Source: Fibrobacterota bacterium
Lineage (GTDB): Bacteria > Fibrobacterota > Fibrobacteria > UBA11236
Assembly (NCBI GenBank): GCA_947466585.1
Contig: CANIEU010000001.1
Coordinates: forward strand, 112,414 to 176,413
DNA length: 64,000 nucleotides
Direction: 5' to 3'
Shown here: positions 7,854 through 16,206 of the stretch, one piece after another
Layout: each line of letters starts with the position of its first letter
How positions within the stretch are numbered: position 1 is the stretch's first letter
Position numbers and translations under genes: made by a program
The notes under the pieces: generated by a model
Database searches by the model: none
The model's input: the letters and a program-made list of their open reading frames with translations, nothing else
Told to the model about the DNA's origin: nothing

Positions 7854-10800
7854 CTAGAATTCGGACCCGAGCGACCAATAAACCCGCGGCGCCTTGTATT
7901 TGTTGGCCATGCCCTGAATCGTCCAGGCCCGGGAGTATTTCAGCACGAAAATCCCCAGATTCATGCGCCAACCGTACCCCATGCCCATCCCCAATTCGCT
8001 CAGGGGATCGTGATCTTTGGGTTCGGACCACGCGCCGCCGTAATCGACGAACATGCTGCCCATCACGTTGGTAATGGCGAAGGGCACCGGCCACACGAAG
8101 GACAGTTCGTTGACGAAGGGAAAGCGGAATTCGGCGTTGGTGACGAACTTGCGCGTTCCCCGAAAATCGAACACGTCGTATCCGCGCAAGGGGAAGTCGA
8201 GATCGGAGAAATAATACTGGGCCAGATCCACCGGCACGTTGTCGTAATTCGCGTGCGCGTTGAAGGTGTACGACTCGCCTCCCACATAATACTGGTGCGG
8301 GTTGCGCAACCCGCCCACCGGTTCGGAAAGGCCACCCGAAACGCGGAAGGCGAAGGTGTAGCGTTTGTAAAACTCTTTGTAAAAGCGCAGGTCGGCATCG
8401 GCCTTGAGGTAGGACAGGCTGTCCTGAAACACGGGAGGCAACCATTGCAGCGCCGCCATCATGCGCCGCCCTGCCACCGGCCCCACGATACCCCACTGCG
8501 CGTTGTCGTGCACCCAGGCCAGGGAAGGCAACAGCGCGTCCACCGGCGTATGCTCCGTGAAGGAAGAGTCGTACTGAAGCAGGGAGTCGTACAGCACGCG
8601 CGTACGCGAACGTTCGGTGAAGCGCGTGAACACATTCGCCTCCACACGCGTGAACGGGGAGAAGGGGTAACGAACGCCGGCGCCGAAGCCGAAGCGGCGA
8701 TCGACCGCGTCGTCACTGAAGATGCCGCTGGCGCCGTCGCGTCGGTAGGCGTAATAGGCAGTGCTTTGGGACTCACGGAACCCCATGAGGGTAAAGTCGA
8801 CGCGATAAGGAAGGTAGGAGTACTCCGCGTACAGATTAGTGTTTTCCAACGACCCGTTGATGGAAAGCGCGAAGGAAATGCTTTGGTCGCCCATCAAATC
8901 GCTGACGGTCAGAAAGGCGAGGCCCCCGGCGCCGTAGTAGTTGTCCACGCCCACGCTGGCGTTCACCGCATCGAAGCTCCATTTGGTCTGATACGGCCGC
9001 CGGATGAAGGCGCCGAGCGAATCGACGCACTGCACACTGTCGGTGAGGAAGGGCGTCTTCTTCGGCTTTTCCGGTTTTTTCTTTGCGGTTGCGGAAGTAT
9101 CGGATTTCGCGGAATCGGATCGCACCGTATCCATTTTCGAATCGGATTTCGCGGAGTCCGGTTTAATCGAAGCGGTTTTGATGGAGTCGGTCGAATCGGA
9201 TCGGGGCTTTCCCTGCGTTTCGAGACTCCCGGTATCCACCGCTGCGGTCCCGGACGAATCCGTGCGCAGAGAGTCGGCCACAAACTTGTCCCTCTTCGCC
9301 TGTTCGGCCTTTACTTGCTTCGCCGATTTCTTCTTGGGCGGCTTTTCGGCCGCGCGCCGGGCGGAGTCGAGGCTGTCGGCCTTATAGCTGCTGAGATTCT
9401 CCCATGTCGGCGCGCGGAAAAGCCCCTTCGTGGAATCCTCTGCGTTCAGGATGAAACGCGTCTTCGGCAACGTATCCGGCAGCGCATGTGTGCGCATTTT
9501 GACGAGCGGGTCGCTCATCAAAAACACGTCCCAACCGCCCGCTTCGAAGAGCGAGAAGGCCAGCTTGGTGCCGTCGCGCGACCATGAAGGCGTGAAGCAA
9601 CCCGTCAGCAGATTGGTCACGGGCTTCTCGGTGATCACACCGGCGGAGTCTTGCCACAGGTAAATATTGTCGAGGCCCGAACGGTTCGAGACGAACACGA
9701 ACTGCGAATCGGAGGGGCCGAACGACGGCATCTTTTCGTCCCACGGCCCGCCGACCACGCGCGCGAGCCCCTCACCGGTCGGGGAGATGCGGTACAAGTC
9801 TCTGAAGTGCAGCAGGGAGTCGAAGCCCGCCAGCGGGTCCGCCGCAGAGTCTCGGTTCGCATTGGGACGATCCGATTCGAATACGATCCACGCTCCCGAG
9901 GGAGAGAACACCGGCTTGTCGTCGTTGGCGATGTCGTGCGTGAGTCGCCGCGTCGCGCTGTTCGGATCGGATGCATCCAGGTCGTACACGTAAATGTCGG
10001 CGAAACCGTCACGCTGTCCGCTGAAGGCGATGTGCTTGCCGTCGCGCGACCAGTTGGGCGACAATACCGCTTGCACGTCGGGACGCAGCACGCGCCGCAC
10101 CTTGCCGGTCTTCGCGTTCAGAATGCTGATCACGTCGCGCGCGCCGGCCTTGCTCACCACCGCCAACGACTTGCCGTCGGGGCTCCACGAAATGCCCGAC
10201 TTGAAAGAGCGGAAGCTTTCGTGCTCGCCCTCGTTGCCGCTTTGGATCACGGTACGGGTGACCTTTTCGGTCTTCACGTTGAGGATGTAGATCGCTTCCC
10301 AGCTTTCGCGATCGCTGAAAAACGCGATCTCCTTGCCGTCGGGCGAGAGCGAAGGTTGCAGGTTGTAAAACGAACGGTCGCGCCCGTGTTGCGTCAGCCT
10401 GCGCGCCACACTTTTACCGTAACCGCGCTGACCGAGCTCGGGCCAGTAGATGCGGCGCAACTCGCGCAGCCAGATCTCCCCTGCCTCTTCGAGCGAGGTG
10501 TTGGTGGTCTTTTTGAAGGCTTGCTGCGGGTCTTCCGATACGGCGAGATTCTGGATGAAGCGCGTGGTCGTGCCCGGGCCGTAGGTCGTCTCGAGAAAAT
10601 GGAAGAACAGTTGCCCGCCCTTGTAGGCCAAAAACCCGCCGAAGTCTGCGACCGGCGGCTCCACGTATCCGAACGTGGTCGCGTCGATCATGAAAAACTC
10701 CGAACCGAGATCCCATCCGATGGCGGCGTACTCCGCAAGGCCTTCGTTCACCCACAACGGAAACCCGCCATACTGCTGCGAAACCGGCCCGCCCGCAGGC

Positions 10801-11276
10801 CCGCCGAACAGCATGTTGAACACCACCGCGTGCGCCAACTCGTGGTTCAGCACCTGATAGAACTCGCGGTAGCCGCCTTCGAAAGGCAGCACGATCCGGT
10901 TCTTGAACCGCTCCGTAAACCCGCCGATGCCCTCGCTGAGCGCCATGGGAATCACGTTCGTCTGCTGAAACTCCGTATGGGTTTTATGCAGGATGATCGG
11001 GACGCGTTCGGTGAGCTGGTGACCGGTGATTTTGGCAACGCGGACGTACATCTCCTCGATGTGCCGCGCGGCGAACTCGCCAATCTGTTCGGATCCCTGC
11101 GCGTAGTAGATGTCGAAGTGTTCGGTGCGGATGGAGGTCCATTTGAAGGCCTCGTACTGCACCTTGTTTTGACCGAACCCGTGGGCGGCAGGGACGACTC
11201 CCAAAAGCACGACGCACAGCACAAGGCAACGTCGCAACACCTGATGCAACACCCGGTGAATCAACCCACCGAACAA
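7854..11276 (-). CDS. Giant peptidase-MA / TolB-type propeller / Omp85 barrel fusion protein
   Basis: Outer-membrane protein of 1140 aa. A signal peptide (CLVLCVVLLGVVPAAHG) precedes a peptidase-MA-like metalloprotease domain: HELAH at 145-149 with the downstream ligand-bearing WVNEGLAEY (~175-183). Residues ~290-620 hold PD40/TolB-type propeller repeats (SPDGKEIAFFSDR, SPDGKSLAVVS, SRDGKHIAFSGQRDG, SPSGAWIVFESDR). A Ser/Asp/Lys-rich linker (~660-750) follows, then a C-terminal barrel of the bacterial surface antigen family ending in GSEF with a terminal Phe, the usual BAM recognition residue. The frame opens with TTG at 11276, directly behind the stop of aroD; a GTG at 11252 is an alternative. 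Function is inferred as outer-membrane biogenesis, processing or transport; the substrate is unknown. Confidence 0.75.
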   Translation of the reverse strand: MFGGLIHRVLHQVLRRCLVLCVVLLGVVPAAHGFGQNKVQYEAFKWTSIRTEHFDIYYAQGSEQIGEFAARHIEEMYVRVAKITGHQLTERVPIILHKTHTEFQQTNVIPMALSEGIGGFTERFKNRIVLPFEGGYREFYQVLNHELAHAVVFNMLFGGPAGGPVSQQYGGFPLWVNEGLAEYAAIGWDLGSEFFMIDATTFGYVEPPVADFGGFLAYKGGQLFFHFLETTYGPGTTTRFIQNLAVSEDPQQAFKKTTNTSLEEAGEIWLRELRRIYWPELGQRGYGKSVARRLTQHGRDRSFYNLQPSLSPDGKEIAFFSDRESWEAIYILNVKTEKVTRTVIQSGNEGEHESFRSFKSGISWSPDGKSLAVVSKAGARDVISILNAKTGKVRRVLRPDVQAVLSPNWSRDGKHIAFSGQRDGFADIYVYDLDASDPNSATRRLTHDIANDDKPVFSPSGAWIVFESDRPNANRDSAADPLAGFDSLLHFRDLYRISPTGEGLARVVGGPWDEKMPSFGPSDSQFVFVSNRSGLDNIYLWQDSAGVITEKPVTNLLTGCFTPSWSRDGTKLAFSLFEAGGWDVFLMSDPLVKMRTHALPDTLPKTRFILNAEDSTKGLFRAPTWENLSSYKADSLDSARRAAEKPPKKKSAKQVKAEQAKRDKFVADSLRTDSSGTAAVDTGSLETQGKPRSDSTDSIKTASIKPDSAKSDSKMDTVRSDSAKSDTSATAKKKPEKPKKTPFLTDSVQCVDSLGAFIRRPYQTKWSFDAVNASVGVDNYYGAGGLAFLTVSDLMGDQSISFALSINGSLENTNLYAEYSYLPYRVDFTLMGFRESQSTAYYAYRRDGASGIFSDDAVDRRFGFGAGVRYPFSPFTRVEANVFTRFTERSRTRVLYDSLLQYDSSFTEHTPVDALLPSLAWVHDNAQWGIVGPVAGRRMMAALQWLPPVFQDSLSYLKADADLRFYKEFYKRYTFAFRVSGGLSEPVGGLRNPHQYYVGGESYTFNAHANYDNVPVDLAQYYFSDLDFPLRGYDVFDFRGTRKFVTNAEFRFPFVNELSFVWPVPFAITNVMGSMFVDYGGAWSEPKDHDPLSELGMGMGYGWRMNLGIFVLKYSRAWTIQGMANKYKAPRVYWSLGSEF

Positions 11277-12110
11277 CTAAGGCCCCTCCATCCGCGCCGC
11301 AGCCCATTCCAGCCAATGCGCAACAGGCGCGTCCGCAGCGGGAACCCCGGAATCGGCACGCGCGGCACGGGCGAAGAAATCCTGCATCGCCTTCACCGGC
11401 AGTTGCCCCGGCGCCACGGCACCATCGCCGATAAAACCGTAAGTCAAAGCGCACCCGAGCAACGGGCTGACCAAGCGCGTCACTGAACCCTCCGCTCCCA
11501 TACCCAATACGCACGCATCGGAGAACTCGGCACCGACCTTGCGTGCGAATTCCAAGAGCAACGGAATCTGTGCGGTGGAAGCCGTCACTGCGAACTTCAC
11601 GCCGTCGGGGTGAAAGGCCCGCATCGTATCCAGTCTTGTTTCCCAGAGGGAAGAATCTTCCGGTGTGAAGGCATGATGGGACAACAAAACCTTCACGCCG
11701 GACGAGCGTAGGGTATCGAGCGTCACCTCATCCACCTGAGTGATCGCATCAACTTCGAGATCGACCCAGTCGCAGGTGCCCGGAGGCAAGGATTCCCAGA
11801 TGGCGTTGCGTTCCGCGGCCGCATCGTCGGGCCACGCCCCACCGTCGCGGCGCAGCCGCAAGGTGAAGATCACCGGGCCGGTGAATCCGCGGCGCCCCTT
11901 TTCATTGTCGAAGTCGGAAACGGCACCCGCCACGAGGTCGGGATTCAGGCCGTCGGCACGCAGTTCCACCCCCCCGCATTCCCAAAGGGACGGGGGGTAT
12001 TGGCGTGCAGCGAGCATGTCGGCGGTGACGATGCCCAAAATACAGGGTTTGGGGGGTGCTTTAGTAGTTTGAGCCACAATGCCTTTCAGAACCGCAATTG
12101 GAGCCTTCAT
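11277..12110 (-). CDS. aroD: Type I 3-dehydroquinate dehydratase
   Basis: Third step of the shikimate pathway: dehydration of 3-dehydroquinate to 3-dehydroshikimate through a Schiff base. The 277-aa protein shows the class I landmarks in order: VELRAD (48-53), IFTLR (81-85), DLE (117-119), catalytic H146 in LLSHHAF, Schiff-base K172 in VKFAVTA, MGAEGSVTR with R212, and PGQLPV near 234-239. The ATG at 12110 would overlap the divergent TPR gene by 32 nt; a GTG at 12077 (VAQTTK) would avoid this, and neither has a good Shine-Dalgarno. Its stop abuts the start of the large barrel gene, suggesting co-transcription. No other aro gene lies nearby. Confidence 0.85.
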   Translation of the reverse strand: MKAPIAVLKGIVAQTTKAPPKPCILGIVTADMLAARQYPPSLWECGGVELRADGLNPDLVAGAVSDFDNEKGRRGFTGPVIFTLRLRRDGGAWPDDAAAERNAIWESLPPGTCDWVDLEVDAITQVDEVTLDTLRSSGVKVLLSHHAFTPEDSSLWETRLDTMRAFHPDGVKFAVTASTAQIPLLLEFARKVGAEFSDACVLGMGAEGSVTRLVSPLLGCALTYGFIGDGAVAPGQLPVKAMQDFFARAARADSGVPAADAPVAHWLEWAAARMEGP

Positions 12111-13101
12111 ATCTACTAAACGGCGCGGAACCGGCCTTCCCCTCCTGTTTTCGACCTTCTTTTGGATGGGGTCGATCTGCTTCGCCGGCGTCCCCCTGTC
12201 CGGTGAGGCCGCACTCGTGCGGAAGGCCCTCGATCAGGTTTACCGGATGGATTACGTGGCCGCCGAAGAAACCCTGACGAAAGGGCTGCCGGCGGAGTCG
12301 CCCTCTCGACCTTATTTTGCAGGCCTTGCGTGCATGAACCGCTTTCTCGATTGGGGCGATACGGTCGCCCTGCGCCGGGCCGAAGGCTATTGGGAGAATC
12401 TCTCGCCCCGGGGTGAGGCTTCTAAAGCCTACCGGAAAACCGACCCGGGAGATCTGCAGCTCTACCGCGGGTTGGCCGGGGTGCAGCTCTCCTACGCCGC
12501 CACGTTGCGGGGCCAGCGCCTGCGCGCCGCCAGCCTCGCCCTCGCCTCCAACAGTCTGCTGGCCGACCTGAAGGCCCCCGAAGCCCGCGCCACCCGGATG
12601 CTGTATGAATACTACCGCGGCCGCATCCTGGAAAATCTGCCCTTCGTCAGCGAGGCCGAACTGGATGTGCCCGGCTTCCGCGCGGCTGTCGCCGAGGCCC
12701 CGGCACTGCGGGAGATGTTTCAGGGTTCCCTGTTCTGGATCCACATGGATGGGGCGCGATACCCCGAGGCCCAGGCCATCGCAACCGAATTTCTGGAGAG
12801 ATTCCCCGAAAACCGCCTGATGCGCCAAATGCGGGCCGATGTGCTGTTCCGCTCGGGCAAAACGGCAGAAGCGCGTGCGGCCTACGAAAAGTTGCGGGAA
12901 GAATATGCCGCCCTGCCGACAACGGCGGGACGCCTCCCCCTCGGGTATTTCCGCTGCGTCGGGAACCTCGCCCGCATTCAGGCCGCGGCCGGGGACCGGC
13001 GCGGAGCGGAGGCGCGGCGTGCCGAGTGGAACCGGGCAGAAGGGCTTGATCTGATGCCGTGGTTGCCACCGCAATTGCGCCGGGATCTCGCACGCCTGTG
13101 A
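12079..13101 (+). CDS. Exported TPR-like protein of unknown function
   Basis: 340 aa with an N-terminal signal sequence (basic KRRGTG, hydrophobic LPLLFSTFFWMGSICFAG). The rest is alpha-helical with loosely recurring helix pairs such as ALDQVYRMDYVAAEETL, ARYPEAQAIATEFLERFPEN and SGKTAEARAAYEKLREEY, which read as degenerate tetratricopeptide repeats. Probably a periplasmic scaffold or lipoprotein-like accessory; no enzyme motif is visible. The ATG at 12079 has no convincing ribosome-binding site and overlaps the divergent aroD by 32 nt; ATG 12166 is a shorter option but would cut into the signal peptide. Confidence 0.6.
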   Translation: MPFRTAIGAFISTKRRGTGLPLLFSTFFWMGSICFAGVPLSGEAALVRKALDQVYRMDYVAAEETLTKGLPAESPSRPYFAGLACMNRFLDWGDTVALRRAEGYWENLSPRGEASKAYRKTDPGDLQLYRGLAGVQLSYAATLRGQRLRAASLALASNSLLADLKAPEARATRMLYEYYRGRILENLPFVSEAELDVPGFRAAVAEAPALREMFQGSLFWIHMDGARYPEAQAIATEFLERFPENRLMRQMRADVLFRSGKTAEARAAYEKLREEYAALPTTAGRLPLGYFRCVGNLARIQAAAGDRRGAEARRAEWNRAEGLDLMPWLPPQLRRDLARL

Positions 13102-13234
13102 AACTATTTCATGATGTCGCCGAAATAACCGACACCCTTGTTTTTCAGGGCTTTTAAGGGTTCCGACGCCTCGATATTCTATATTGGGAAGCCTGAATTT
13201 CAGTATTTCTTTCATTCTAACCGGAGTCCGGTTG

Positions 13235-15172
13235 ATGTTGCCTTCTTCTTCTCCCGCACCGAAAAACTCGACGAATTCGGAGAGCGGTGCCCCTGGTTCT
13301 CCCGCCCCCAAGACGATTGAAGAACTCGATTCCGTAACCATTCGGTTCGCCGGCGATTCCGGCGACGGGATGCAGCTTACGGGAACGCAGTTCACCGATG
13401 CCGCCGCACTCTTCGGCAACGATCTCGCGACCATGCCCGACTTTCCCGCAGAGATCCGTGCTCCCGCGGGCACGGTTGCAGGCGTCAGCGCATTTCAACT
13501 TCACTTTTCGTCACACGAAATCAAAACTCCCGGCGACGACCTCGACGTTTTGGTTGCCATGAACGCTGCGGCGCTCAAGGCCAATATCGCCGATCTCGAA
13601 ATCGGCGGCATTCTCGTGGTCGATCTCGCCGGTTTCGGCGAGAAGGATCTCGAAAAGGCGGAGTATAGCGAAAGCCCGCTGCGTCACGGCGCGCTCGATG
13701 CGTATCGCGTGATCGAGGTCGACATCACCGGACAGACGGTGCGCGCGGTGGAACACACCGGCCTCAAGGGTCGCTCCGCCGAACTCTGCAAAAACTTCTT
13801 CACGCTCGGCATGATGTACTGGTTGTACGACCGCCCGGTCGAGCACACGCTGTCCTGGATTCAGACCAAATTCGGTCCCAAGACGAAGTACAAGGACAAG
13901 CCTGAAATCGCCTCGGCCAACCAGGCTGCGTTGCTCGCGGGCTTTAACTACGCCGAAACGGTGGAGCTCTTCGCCAGCAGCTATCGCGTCAAGAAAGCGG
14001 AACTTCCCACCGGCAAATACCGTAAGATCTCCGGGAACGAAGCCACCGTATTCGGGCTCATCGCGGCCGCGCAGAAAGCCGGACTCGAAATCGTTTACGG
14101 CAGCTACCCGATCACTCCCGCCTCCGACGTGCTGCACGGCCTTTCCCGTCAAAAGCATTTCGGCGTCACCACCTTTCAGGCCGAAGACGAAATCGCCGCG
14201 ATGGCCTCCATCGTGGGCGCCGCCTACGCGGGCGCGCTCGGCGTAACCGCCACTTCGGGCCCGGGCATCTGCCTCAAGTCCGAAGCCATGGGCCTCGCGG
14301 TGATGACCGAACTTCCCATGGTGGTGATCGACGTGCAACGCGGCGGCCCCAGCACCGGCCTGCCCACCAAGACCGAACAATCCGACTTGCTGCTCAATAT
14401 GTTCGGGCGCTCGGGTGACAGCCCGCTGCCCATCCTGGCGGCCAAGTCGCCTTCGGATTGCTTCAACATGGCCTACGAGGCCACGCGCATCGCACTCAAG
14501 TACATGACGCCCGTGGTGCTGCTCACCGATGGCTACATCGCCAACGGCTCCGAGCCTTGGCTCATTCCCGATCCGGATGCGCTGCCTTTTATTCTCACAA
14601 ACCGCGCGTTGTCGCCTGCTCCCGGCCAGGGCGAATACCTGCCCTACCTTCGCAACCCCGAAACGCTTGCGCGTCCGTGGCCCATTCCCGGAACACCCGG
14701 TCTCGAACACCGCATCGGCGGCCTCGAGAAGGCGCAAAATACCGGAAAGATCTCGTACGACCCCGGCAACCACGACGCCATGACGCGCGAGCGCGCGGCA
14801 AAGGTTGCGGGCATCGCCAAAGACATCCCGGCGCAGACCGTGGAAGGCGATCCGTCTGCCGATGTGCTGGTGGTTTCGTGGGGCGGCACCTACGGCGCCG
14901 TCTCCACCGCAGTCGGCGACTGCAATGCCAATGGCATTCGGTTGGCGCATGCGCACATCCAATACATGAACCCTTTCCCCGCGAACCTGCGGCAAATCCT
15001 CGGGTCGTACAAGCAGGTGGCTATTCCCGAGCTGAACATGGGTCAACTCCGGATGCTCCTCTCCGGAACCTACGGGATTCCCGCCATCGGCATCAACTTG
15101 GTGCGCGGCAAACCGTTCCGCATCTCTTACCTCGTCGACAAATTCGAACGCATCGTGAAGGCCCTCGCATGA
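13235..15172 (+). CDS. korA: 2-oxoacid:ferredoxin oxidoreductase, fused gamma-alpha subunit
   Basis: Oxidative decarboxylation of a 2-oxoacid, probably 2-oxoglutarate, with CoA and ferredoxin. The 645-aa chain begins with a gamma domain (VTIRFAGDSGDGMQLTGTQF, residues ~31-50, through ~200) and continues into the alpha/pyrimidine-binding domain with YPITPAS, the phosphate-binding TSGPGICLKSEAMGLA and QRGGPSTGLPTKTEQSDL. This gamma-alpha order is typical of KorA. The ATG at 13235 has CCGGAG about 10 nt upstream; the preceding Ser/Pro-rich residues (~2-25) are not conserved in the family. It overlaps korB by ATGA. Substrate choice between 2-oxoglutarate and another 2-oxoacid is inferred from overall similarity. 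Confidence 0.87.
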   Translation: MLPSSSPAPKNSTNSESGAPGSPAPKTIEELDSVTIRFAGDSGDGMQLTGTQFTDAAALFGNDLATMPDFPAEIRAPAGTVAGVSAFQLHFSSHEIKTPGDDLDVLVAMNAAALKANIADLEIGGILVVDLAGFGEKDLEKAEYSESPLRHGALDAYRVIEVDITGQTVRAVEHTGLKGRSAELCKNFFTLGMMYWLYDRPVEHTLSWIQTKFGPKTKYKDKPEIASANQAALLAGFNYAETVELFASSYRVKKAELPTGKYRKISGNEATVFGLIAAAQKAGLEIVYGSYPITPASDVLHGLSRQKHFGVTTFQAEDEIAAMASIVGAAYAGALGVTATSGPGICLKSEAMGLAVMTELPMVVIDVQRGGPSTGLPTKTEQSDLLLNMFGRSGDSPLPILAAKSPSDCFNMAYEATRIALKYMTPVVLLTDGYIANGSEPWLIPDPDALPFILTNRALSPAPGQGEYLPYLRNPETLARPWPIPGTPGLEHRIGGLEKAQNTGKISYDPGNHDAMTRERAAKVAGIAKDIPAQTVEGDPSADVLVVSWGGTYGAVSTAVGDCNANGIRLAHAHIQYMNPFPANLRQILGSYKQVAIPELNMGQLRMLLSGTYGIPAIGINLVRGKPFRISYLVDKFERIVKALA

Positions 15173-16206
15173 GCACGACCCTGGAAACCACCGCCGCGCC
15201 CGGATCCTCTGAGACTCCCGCCGCGCTGACACGCAAAGACTTCGCCTCGCCGGTCGCCATCCGCTGGTGCCCCGGCTGCGGAGATTACTCCATCCTCACC
15301 GCCGTGCAAGGCGTGTTGCCCACCTTGGGCATTCCCAAGGAAAAGTTCGTGTTCGTTTCGGGCATCGGCTGCTCCAGCCGCTTCCCCTACTACATGAACA
15401 CCTTCGGGTTCCACACCATCCACGGCCGCGCGCCGGCTGTGGCCACGGGCGTGAAGCTGGCCAACCCCGATCTGCAGGTGTGGGTCATCACCGGTGACGG
15501 CGATGCGCTCTCCATCGGCGGAAACCATTTCATTCACGCCCTGCGCCGCAACGTCGACCTGAAGATCATCCTGTTCAACAACCGGATTTACGGCCTGACC
15601 AAGGGACAATATTCGCCCACCTCCGCAGTGGGTACCGTGAGTCCGTCGACGCCGTTCGGTTCGGTGGATCAGCCCCTCTCGCCGCTCAGCCTCGCGCTGG
15701 GCGCCGAGGCCAGCTTTGTGGCGCGCACCAGCGACAACGACGTGAAGCACATGACCGAGGTGTTCGCCGCCGCGGCCGCCCATAAAGGTTCGGCGCTCAT
15801 CGAAGTGATGCAGAACTGCGTGATCTTCGCCGACAAGGTGCACGAGCCCTACTACGGTCGCCAGGCCAAGCAGGAACACCTTCTCTACCTCGAGCATGGC
15901 AAGCCGATGCGTTACGGCAAGGAAAACGAAAAGGGCCTGGCGCTCAAGGGCCTCAGCGTCGAAACGCGCGAGAACCCTGCGGATGCCGACGTTCTGGTGC
16001 ACGACACCAAGGAGACGAGCGGTACCTTGGCCTACATGCTTTCGCGCCTTTCGCACCCCGACTATCCGGTGCCGGTGGGAATCTTCCGCGACGTGGTCCG
16101 CACCACGTATCACGAAGCCGCCAAAGCGCAGGTAGACGCGGCCAAGGCCAAATCGCCCGCCGACCTCGGCAAGCTGTTCAATTCCGGGAGCACCTGGACG
16201 GTTTAA
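15169..16206 (+). CDS. korB: 2-oxoacid:ferredoxin oxidoreductase beta subunit
   Basis: TPP- and iron-sulfur-binding beta subunit, partner of the preceding gene; 345 aa. The cysteines expected to hold the proximal [4Fe-4S] cluster are present: WCPGCGDY, SGIGCSSR and MQNCVIF. The TPP/Mg motif is GDGDALSIGGNHFIHALRRN followed by NNRIYGLTKGQ. The start is fixed by the ATGA overlap with korA, which suggests coupled translation. Its stop overlaps the stop of the convergent SDR gene by 4 bp, leaving no room for a separate terminator. Reduced ferredoxin from this enzyme could feed the complex I encoded 1.8 kb downstream (inference). Confidence 0.88.
   Translation: MSTTLETTAAPGSSETPAALTRKDFASPVAIRWCPGCGDYSILTAVQGVLPTLGIPKEKFVFVSGIGCSSRFPYYMNTFGFHTIHGRAPAVATGVKLANPDLQVWVITGDGDALSIGGNHFIHALRRNVDLKIILFNNRIYGLTKGQYSPTSAVGTVSPSTPFGSVDQPLSPLSLALGAEASFVARTSDNDVKHMTEVFAAAAAHKGSALIEVMQNCVIFADKVHEPYYGRQAKQEHLLYLEHGKPMRYGKENEKGLALKGLSVETRENPADADVLVHDTKETSGTLAYMLSRLSHPDYPVPVGIFRDVVRTTYHEAAKAQVDAAKAKSPADLGKLFNSGSTWTV

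Noticed and set aside
8010-9587. 525-codon plus-strand frame opposite the barrel fusion gene
   Set aside because: His/Gly/Arg-rich antisense composition, no domain signature, and fully inside a gene with strong family evidence.
9651-11486. 611-codon plus-strand frame opposite the propeller and peptidase part
   Set aside because: Same reason; Arg/Val/His-rich with no recognisable motif or ribosome site.
13511-15232. 573-codon minus-strand frame opposite korA
   Set aside because: Mirror of a well-identified gene; no signature motifs.
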